From NCBI RefSeq assembly GCF_002733835.1, contig NZ_NVWY01000038.1:1-47814 (forward strand): a stretch of DNA of 47,814 nt, given 5' to 3'. Numbering within the stretch: the stretch's first letter is position 1; each line of letters begins with the position of its first letter. The translations under genes were made by a program, and so were the position numbers. The stretch comes from Alcanivorax sp. (GTDB lineage Bacteria; Pseudomonadota; Gammaproteobacteria; Pseudomonadales; Alcanivoracaceae). Positions 42,981-47,814 of the stretch are shown here, piece after piece. A model generated the notes under the pieces. That model saw only the letters and a program-made list of their open reading frames with translations. It searched no databases and had not been told where the DNA came from.

Positions 42981-43042
42981 CTGCACGCTTCACGCCACAA
43001 GCGGCAATGCGTTGTAGCGTGAAGCGTGCGGCGTGATGCGGT
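42981..43042. repeat. GCACGCTTCACGC palindromic repeat after mpl
   Basis: GCACGCTTCACGC (42983-42995) and GCGTGAAGCGTGC (43017-43029) are perfect 13-bp inverted arms. Family member of the GCACGC repeats; begins four bases after the mpl stop and ends just before the DUF2214 ribosome site. Confidence 0.75.
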
Positions 43043-43057
43043 TTCAAGGAGGTTGCC

Positions 43058-43516
43058 ATGTTCTGGTCTGTACTCTGGGCTTCGGTCCATTACCTCAGCA
43101 TTCTGATGTTGTTTGCTTGCCTGTATGGCGAGCTGTTGCTGTGGCGGACGGGGATCAATGAGCGCAATGTGCGCACGTTATTGTGGTTGGATATCGGCTA
43201 CGGCTTGTCGGCGTTGGTGGTATTGATCAGCGGCCTGGCCCGGGCGGGCTGGACGGAAAAAGGCTGGAACTTCTATCTGGCGAACCCCTGGTTCCATGGC
43301 AAGGTCACGCTGTTTGTGTTGATCGCCTTGCTAAGCCTGTATCCCACCAAGGTGCTGCTGGGCTGGCGAAAATCGGTGAAAGCCGGCCACGTACCGGAAA
43401 TCGATGACAAGCTGCAACGCAACCTGCGCGGTGTGCTGGTGGCGGAAATTCATTTGGTCATTCTGATGCCGATTCTGGCGGCGATGATGGCCAGAGGCGT
43501 CGGGATGGGCTCATGA
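43058..43516 (+). CDS. DUF2214-type small membrane protein
   Basis: Protein of 152 residues with four hydrophobic helices (about 5-27, 45-65, 84-103, 126-146), AAGGAGG at ideal distance from the ATG. It resembles DUF2214 (PF09980) predicted membrane proteins, whose role is unknown. Segments [40 protein letters not shown] and [20 protein letters not shown] are characteristic; H11 and H134-like histidines inside helices could bind haem (inference). Its end overlaps the ubiX start by four bases. Confidence 0.78.
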   Translation: MFWSVLWASVHYLSILMLFACLYGELLLWRTGINERNVRTLLWLDIGYGLSALVVLISGLARAGWTEKGWNFYLANPWFHGKVTLFVLIALLSLYPTKVLLGWRKSVKAGHVPEIDDKLQRNLRGVLVAEIHLVILMPILAAMMARGVGMGS

Positions 43517-44115
43517 CTCAACGCATTACGCTTGCCTTTACGGGCGCTTCCGGAGCGCCATATGGCCTGAGACTGCTGCAGTGTCTGCTGGATGCGGACT
43601 GCGAGGTTTTTGTGCTGCTGTCCAAGGCCGCACGTGTGGTGATTGGTACGGAAACCGAACTGAAGCTTCCTGCAGGTACTGGCCAGGCTGAGCAGGCCTT
43701 GCGTGAGTGGGTAAAGACCGACAAGGGACGGCTGGTCGTCTGCGGGCTGGAACAATGGACCGCGCCGGTTGCCTCCGGCAGTGGTGCCCCCGCGGCCATG
43801 GTGGTGTGCCCCTGTTCCACCGGAACCCTGTCTGCCATTGCCACGGGCGCCAGTGATAACCTGATTGAGCGCGCTGCGGATGTGGCGATCAAGGAAGGGC
43901 GCAAGTTGATTCTGGTGCCCCGCGAATCGCCTTTTTCTGCGATTCATCTGGAAAATATGCTCAAACTTTCCCGCCTCGGTGTCACCATCATGCCCGCCGC
44001 GCCGGGTTTCTATCACCAGCCACAAAGCGTGGACGATCTGGTGGATTTCATGGTGGCCCGGTTACTCGATCATCTTGGTGTGGAGCAGACCCTGGTGAAA
44101 CGCTGGGGAGAATAA
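43513..44115 (+). CDS. ubiX: Flavin prenyltransferase UbiX
   Basis: Makes prenylated FMN, cofactor of the UbiD decarboxylase in ubiquinone synthesis. 200 residues, normal length. Visible: [20 protein letters not shown] (FMN-binding start), [73 protein letters not shown], and [24 protein letters not shown] overlap with the DUF2214 gene, so translation is coupled. Confidence 0.97.
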   Translation: MTQRITLAFTGASGAPYGLRLLQCLLDADCEVFVLLSKAARVVIGTETELKLPAGTGQAEQALREWVKTDKGRLVVCGLEQWTAPVASGSGAPAAMVVCPCSTGTLSAIATGASDNLIERAADVAIKEGRKLILVPRESPFSAIHLENMLKLSRLGVTIMPAAPGFYHQPQSVDDLVDFMVARLLDHLGVEQTLVKRWGE

Positions 44116-44139
44116 CCCCGGCCTGGCTACGACGCGACT

Positions 44140-44290
44140 GTAGGAGTACCTCTCGAGGTGCGAACCTTGCGAAGCAAGGAAATCACCCGCAGGGCGATCG
44201 GGGAGATCAGTGCTCGACTGCGCCGGAAAGAAGGGTCGATATCGTTGATTTCTCTCGCCTCGCTGTCGCTCGGTTCGCGCCACAAGCGGC
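44140..44290. repeat. TGTAGGAGT element, copy 3 (broken)
   Basis: The left edge CTGTAGGAGTACCTCTCGAG followed by GTGCGAA is close to the left arm at 4160-4186. The matching right arm is missing; instead TCTCGCCTCGCTGTCGCTCG (about 44259-44278) is the inverse of the GAGCGACAGCGAGGCGA part of copy 1. The gap 44116-44371 also holds a stray TATAAT at 44356-44361 and repeat-like TACGCTCCG text, but no gene. Confidence 0.65.
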
Positions 44291-44371
44291 GTTATTCGCT
44301 TCGCTCACCCTTCGGGCCGCACGGAACGACGTGCGTTACTCCGCTACGCTCCGTTCTATAATAGCCCCAAC

Positions 44372-45085
44372 TCACTGCACTAACAGATGCCCCACCAAAC
44401 CCAGGGCAAATCCGGCAACAGCGCCTTGTGACGGCGCCCAGGACCGCTTCAGTGGAACTTGCGGGGCGATGTCCTGGAAAATCAGGTAGAGAATGCCGCC
44501 GCTGGCAAACAGCATAATGCCGCCCAGTATGACTGGCATGTTTACCAATACCGCAAAGCCCAGCCAGGCGCTGACAGGCCCAAGAAGGGATAGCCCGGCA
44601 AAGGCGAGAATGATCTTGCCCGGGGCAAGCCCGCCGCTATCACGTATTTCACGGTAGGCGTTGAACCCTTCCGGCAGATTCTGCATGCCAATCAGGAACG
44701 CCAGCAGAAAGGCCTGGCCGCCTCCCACTGCCAGCGCGGCGCCCAGTGCGATAGCTTCGGGAACAAAATCGAGAAGCATGGCCAGCAATTGCGACATGGC
44801 GCCCCCTTTGGCGGCGAGCGCGCGATCGATCAGCATGAACACCACGCCGCCGCCGACAAACATCAGGGTGGCGGAGAACGGGGTGTGATGTTTTGCCCCT
44901 TCCGGCACCAGCACCAGCGCCACGGCAGCCAGCAGGGCGCCACCGCCAAAGGCAATCACGGTATGGCGAACTTCCTGGCGTAGCCAGTCACGGGCGATAT
45001 GTTGTTTGACGGCAATCAGTGCGCCGACGGCCATGCTCAGGCCGGCGGCCAGGCTGAGCAGTAATGCCAGAGTTAATGGGCTCAC
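44372..45085 (-). CDS. ZIP-family metal transporter
   Basis: Inner-membrane carrier for divalent metals, probably zinc. It has 237 residues with eight hydrophobic segments. The two ZIP signatures are present: LDFVPEAIALGAALAVG in helix IV and GMQNLPEGFNAYREI in helix V, with the metal-binding E/N/H-type residues (E in PEA and PEG). Helix II carries FGGGALLAAVALVLVP. It is alone; 145 bases separate it from tonB, with nothing else recognised in between. Confidence 0.88.
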   Translation of the reverse strand: MSPLTLALLLSLAAGLSMAVGALIAVKQHIARDWLRQEVRHTVIAFGGGALLAAVALVLVPEGAKHHTPFSATLMFVGGGVVFMLIDRALAAKGGAMSQLLAMLLDFVPEAIALGAALAVGGGQAFLLAFLIGMQNLPEGFNAYREIRDSGGLAPGKIILAFAGLSLLGPVSAWLGFAVLVNMPVILGGIMLFASGGILYLIFQDIAPQVPLKRSWAPSQGAVAGFALGLVGHLLVQ

Positions 45086-45230
45086 AGACCTTCCTTGGTA
45101 GTCCGGTAGAAAACGCGAAGGGGCAGAACCGGAACGGATGCCGTTCCGCCAGCGGTTTAACGTTATTGAATTAAACAGTAATGACTGGCGGGGAGGGGAT
45201 CAACTGTGGCGGTGCAGGGCACCGCTCTGT

Positions 45231-45974
45231 TCAGCTGTTGCTCAGGTCGTAGTCTACCGGGGCGATGACCTTCACCGGAACGCTGCCGCTATCCAGTTCC
45301 TTGGGAGGGGCATCAAAGCGCAGACGTGCAACCAGTTCCCTGGTGGCGCGATCGAGAATGCGGCTACCGGAGCTTTCGGTGATTTCAACCTGCTCAGCGC
45401 GGCCGGAGGCATTGATCACGAAGGACACTTTTACGGTTCCTTGCTGGCGGCGCATCTTGGCCCGGTGCGGATACTGCTTGTTGTAATCAATCGTGTCGCG
45501 CACCTTGGCCAGGTACTTGTTGAGCGCATTTTCCGTGTCACCGGATTGATGCACCCCTTTGCCGGGGTCGCCTGCCATGCCTTTGGCGCCCTGGGTCAAA
45601 GGTTGTGCTGAAACCTCTTCTTCGGCGTTATTGTCCTCGGTTTCCGCTGGCGTGGTTTCGGCCACTTGCGGCTCGGGGACGGGCTCTGGTTTGGGTTCCG
45701 GTTTCGGTTTTGGCTTCGCTACCGGTTTGGGCTTGGGTTTGGGCTTCGGCTTCGGCTTCGGCTTTGGCTTTGGCTGCGGCGCAGGCTGGGCCTTGGGCTG
45801 TGGCGCTGGCGCGGCGGGTTTCGGAGCCGGTGGTGCCGACAGGTTGATGGCAATTTCGCTCACGCCGGGCTTGGCCGGGCGGCCACCAGCCAGGGTCATG
45901 GCCCCGACGGTGACCAGCACACTGACGTGGACCAGAATAGAGATAACCCAAGCGGAAAAATTGCGGGGCTTCAT
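45231..45974 (-). CDS. tonB: TonB energy-transducing protein
   Basis: Links the proton gradient to outer-membrane receptors. 247 residues: N-terminal anchor (FSAWVISILVHVSVLVTVGA) with the SxxxH motif (S and H in SILVH), a proline/lysine-rich rod (about 50-115, many PK and KP repeats), and a C-terminal TonB domain with QYPHRAKMRRQQGTVKVSFV, ASGRAEQVEITESSG and LVARLRFDAPP. Its ATG overlaps the preceding exbD stop as ATGA. Last gene of the exbB-exbD-exbD-tonB operon. Confidence 0.95.
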   Translation of the reverse strand: MKPRNFSAWVISILVHVSVLVTVGAMTLAGGRPAKPGVSEIAINLSAPPAPKPAAPAPQPKAQPAPQPKPKPKPKPKPKPKPKPVAKPKPKPEPKPEPVPEPQVAETTPAETEDNNAEEEVSAQPLTQGAKGMAGDPGKGVHQSGDTENALNKYLAKVRDTIDYNKQYPHRAKMRRQQGTVKVSFVINASGRAEQVEITESSGSRILDRATRELVARLRFDAPPKELDSGSVPVKVIAPVDYDLSNS

Positions 45975-46405
45975 GGTGCCTCCTGGCTACTGCTGTCTGG
46001 CGCGGCATCGCTCTGGGTGACCAGGCGAACCTGCTCCACACCCAAGCCTTGCAGGGTTTCCAAACGTTCGCGCAAGGCTTGCATGGATATTCCTGCGTCG
46101 GCCAGCAGGCGGACTTCCGCTTCTTCCGGATTGTCGCCAAGCAGGGCCAGTAATGCCTCTTCGCTTAACGGCTCGGCGCTGTCTTCGGCAAACCATTGCC
46201 CATCGTTCTGCATCACAAGCAGCAGCTTGTCCCGGGCTTCCTCGCCGTTGGCGGTCTGGCTCATGGGGGCTTCTACCGCCACGGTGGGGCGCTTGGCCAA
46301 TTGCCCGGCCAGCATGAAGAAGATCAACAACAGGAAGACCACATTGATCAGTGGCAGTACCGGCTCCAGTGGCGGTCTGCGTGATGAAGTTTCCATGATC
46401 ATCAT
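45971..46405 (-). CDS. exbD2: ExbD-family protein, second copy
   Basis: From ATG 46405, in ATGA overlap with the stop of the first exbD and GGAG eight bases upstream, 144 residues. One helix (LPLINVVFLLLIFFMLAGQL) with a neutral N in the place of the usual proton-path aspartate (first copy has PLIDVVF), followed by a periplasmic ExbD/TolR domain. The missing aspartate suggests that this copy is not a simple duplicate of the motor subunit. ATGs at 46402 and 46396 are alternatives. Confidence 0.88.
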   Translation of the reverse strand: MMIMETSSRRPPLEPVLPLINVVFLLLIFFMLAGQLAKRPTVAVEAPMSQTANGEEARDKLLLVMQNDGQWFAEDSAEPLSEEALLALLGDNPEEAEVRLLADAGISMQALRERLETLQGLGVEQVRLVTQSDAAPDSSSQEAP

Positions 46406-46782
46406 GGCAACAGCTCCAGTTGGACATCGCGAACGCCGGCGGCCTTCATGGCATCCACGGCGGTCAGTGCCTGTTGCAGGGTGGCGTCCGGATTCACCGT
46501 GACCCACACCTTGCTCTTGCTGGTGTCCAGGCGGTCTGCCACGGCGGCCGGGGTAAAGCTGACGCCGTTGAGCGTCAGCATACCGCTGGCCTGCACTTCA
46601 ATCACCAGCCAGTGTTCATCCGGCTGCTCGGTGCTGTCTGCAGGCTGCACATTCACGGGCAAGTCATGGTATTGCCCGAAACGGGTGGCAAGCATAAAGA
46701 ACACCAGCAGGATGAACACCACATCAATCAGGGGTGTCAGGCTGATAAAGGGCGTGCGATGACGCTCCGGTTCAATATGCAT
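46402..46782 (-). CDS. exbD1: ExbD-family protein, first copy
   Basis: Protein of 126 residues, single helix with SLTPLIDVVFILLVFFMLAT including the aspartate needed for proton-driven work, then the periplasmic ExbD domain (about 45-125) with VIEVQASGMLTLNG and VTVNPDATLQQALTAVDA. Start overlaps the exbB end by 11 bases. Second gene of the operon. Forms the TonB motor with ExbB. Confidence 0.94.
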   Translation of the reverse strand: MHIEPERHRTPFISLTPLIDVVFILLVFFMLATRFGQYHDLPVNVQPADSTEQPDEHWLVIEVQASGMLTLNGVSFTPAAVADRLDTSKSKVWVTVNPDATLQQALTAVDAMKAAGVRDVQLELLP

Positions 46783-47443
46783 GCGACACCGACGGGTCGC
46801 GATCCTCTTCCAGAGGTTCGGGAGCCGTGTGGTTGTTGCGCAGTACTTTCAGGCGAGACAAGCGGTCCTGCATCTTTTCGCGGCATTGCTCGATGCTGCG
46901 GTCGGCCCAGTGGAATGCGGCCAGAGTCGGGATCGCCACGGTGAGGCCGGCGGCGGTGGTCAGCAGGGCTTCCCAGATACCGCCGGAAAGAATCGAGGGA
47001 TCCACCTGTGAGCCAGCGGTTTCCAGTGCCTGGAAAGCGCCGATCATGCCGAATACGGTACCCAGCAGGCCCAGCAACGGGGCGATGGCGCTGATCACTT
47101 CCAGCACCCGCAGGCCGCCGCGCAGTTCATCCAGGCCGCTGCGCGCCAGGCGCAGGCTTTCTTCTTGCCAGGCGGCTTCGTCCAGATTACGGTTCTGCCA
47201 GCACTGCCACAGAACCCGGTCGATGGGGCTGTTGAGCTTGCCCGGCTCGCCGGGCTGTTTGCCCTGACGCAGCGCGTTGAGCAGCTGGTCCGCCTGGCGG
47301 CTGTTGCCGGGGCGGATACGGGCAAATTGCAGGATCTTGGAAATCAGCGTGGCCAGGGCAATAACGGACAGCAGGGCGAGGACCCACATGGTGGCGCCGC
47401 CACTGACAAACCATTCCGGCAAGTGCAGGGAAATTGGGGGCAT
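46772..47443 (-). CDS. exbB: ExbB/TolQ-family proton channel
   Basis: Protein of 223 residues with three membrane helices (about 12-35, 115-140, 155-178). Visible: VLEVISAIAPLLGLLGTVFG with the following MIGAFQAL, and LLTTAAGLTVAIPTLAAFHW, the MotA/TolQ/ExbB signature. It lacks the long periplasmic start of some ExbB. First gene of exbB-exbD-exbD-tonB. The upstream region has a good promoter with a Fur-box-like element, so iron control is likely (inference). Confidence 0.93.
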   Translation of the reverse strand: MPPISLHLPEWFVSGGATMWVLALLSVIALATLISKILQFARIRPGNSRQADQLLNALRQGKQPGEPGKLNSPIDRVLWQCWQNRNLDEAAWQEESLRLARSGLDELRGGLRVLEVISAIAPLLGLLGTVFGMIGAFQALETAGSQVDPSILSGGIWEALLTTAAGLTVAIPTLAAFHWADRSIEQCREKMQDRLSRLKVLRNNHTAPEPLEEDRDPSVSHAY

Positions 47444-47598
47444 GGAAAACTCCAGCTATGGGCAAATGATCAGGTGCCCGGTCTTGGGTACACAAAGGCT
47501 TATGTAGTCTACCGCGTAATAATGGAAGCCCGATGACAGGAAATCACAGGGTGGCGCGCGGCAATTACATAAGCGTCAAGGGTTGAATAGGGTTCGCA

Positions 47599-47633
47599 AT
47601 ACTAAGAGTTTTACCTTCTTAATGCAAGTCATT
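47599..47633 (-). promoter_or_regulatory. Promoter and Fur-box-like site of the exbB-tonB operon
   Basis: On the minus strand TTGCAT (47627-47622), 17-base spacer, TAGTAT (47604-47599), start near 47592. AATGCAAGTCATT (47621-47633) overlaps the -35 and agrees with the Fur core AATGATAATCATT at 10 of 13 positions. A Fur repressor there would block polymerase. The leader is about 150 bases. Confidence 0.6.
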
Positions 47634-47639
47634 CCTATT

Positions 47640-47780
47640 TGGGATGTATTCACAGGTAGCGGCAAAATGCCGCAGGTAAAAGGGCTGAGAGGGGAGCGGG
47701 CACGAAAAAGGCGCCGAAGCCACTGCTGTCCCACAGTTGGCAGCCTCATAAAGCGAACCTCATTTGAGGTTCGCTTTTTT
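47640..47780 (+). ncRNA. Candidate small RNA ended by an orphan terminator
   Basis: A strong plus-strand terminator lies at 47750-47780 (13-bp stem AAAGCGAACCTCA / TGAGGTTCGCTTT, then TTTT), yet no plus-strand gene precedes it within the last 3.6 kb. The 110 bases before it contain short stems (GCGGCAAAATGCCGC and CTGTCCCACAG). The Fur-like site at 47621-47633 is about 130-150 bases upstream, as in RyhB/PrrF-type genes. The 5' end is not determined. Confidence 0.35.
47750..47780 (+). terminator. Orphan plus-strand terminator near the right edge
   Basis: Stem 47750-47762 with 47765-47777, two-base loop (or four if the inner pair opens), T-run to 47780. See the small RNA candidate. Confidence 0.88.
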
Positions 47781-47814
47781 TGTGCCTGTCAGGCTCAGGA
47801 TGAAGGATGTCTTT

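Noticed and set aside
44356..44361. Perfect TATAAT as a promoter
   Set aside because: It lies in repeat-derived text, points toward the end of a minus-strand gene and has no -35 or plus-strand gene behind it.
47660..47745. Cobalamin or TPP riboswitch at the right edge
   Set aside because: GAAGCCACTG and GGGCTGAGAGG recall pieces of those riboswitches, but the remaining conserved boxes and a matching downstream gene are missing.
1..47814. tRNA, rRNA, tmRNA or CRISPR array
   Set aside because: No cloverleaf with CCA-type end, rRNA-like tract or regularly spaced repeats was seen. The intergenic repeats are irregularly spaced and differ among themselves.

Overview
The window looks like a stretch of chromosome from a marine hydrocarbon-degrading gammaproteobacterium of the Alcanivorax type. 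This is a judgement from protein character, GC-rich codon use and gene order; no database was searched. Two blocks keep the order I remember from Pseudomonas aeruginosa: trpD-trpC-crp/vfr-osmC-speD-coq7 (1-5295) and dsbD-aroQ-accB-accC-prmA-DUF3426-dusB-fis-purH-purD-retS (7005-22411). There are no rRNA or tRNA genes, no CRISPR array, no prophage and no complete insertion sequence.

Layout. 1-5295: end of trpD, trpC, the cAMP receptor regulator, an OsmC-type protein, S-adenosylmethionine decarboxylase and ubiquinone hydroxylase Coq7; a 306-bp MITE-like element sits exactly in the coq7 stop codon. 5478-6959: a Ycf46-like AAA ATPase divergent from coq7. 7005-22411 (minus strand): a RetS-like hybrid histidine kinase, an unusual cyclic-nucleotide-binding/rhodanese fusion, the purD-purH-fis-dusB group, a zinc-ribbon membrane protein, prmA, accC-accB, aroQ and dsbD. 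22928-28476: DUF2333 protein, COG3687-type hydrolase, AraC regulator and a secreted di-haem protein resembling rubber oxygenase RoxA. 28606-36000: ppa, a periplasmic rhodanese with a tiny coupled gene, upp-uraA, an ArsR-SRPBCC-VOC operon, two small envelope proteins, a secreted protein that carries the landmarks of ribosome-inactivating N-glycosidases, and a VOC protein. 36282-44115: PPi-type phosphofructokinase, membrane protein, a lipase/foldase pair divergent from an AraC regulator with a perfect CRP site between them, then mpl, DUF2214 and ubiX. 44372-47443 (minus strand): ZIP transporter and an exbB-exbD-exbD-tonB operon behind a Fur-box-like promoter. The right edge holds an orphan terminator that may end a small RNA.

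How the genes connect. Most genes are housekeeping: tryptophan, purine, fatty-acid, ubiquinone, polyamine and pyrimidine-salvage metabolism, tRNA modification and cell-wall recycling. The accessory part is about the outside world: secreted lipase with its foldase and a predicted CRP/Vfr input, a secreted di-haem oxygenase, TonB energisation, and a RetS-type sensor. The most surprising gene is the ribosome-inactivating-protein-like one at 34684-35454.

Intergenic DNA is rich in dispersed repeats of at least five kinds, mostly at tail-to-tail gene junctions. One kind is combined with a terminator, one runs into the start codons of two divergent genes, and one forms about 150-bp inverted-repeat units.
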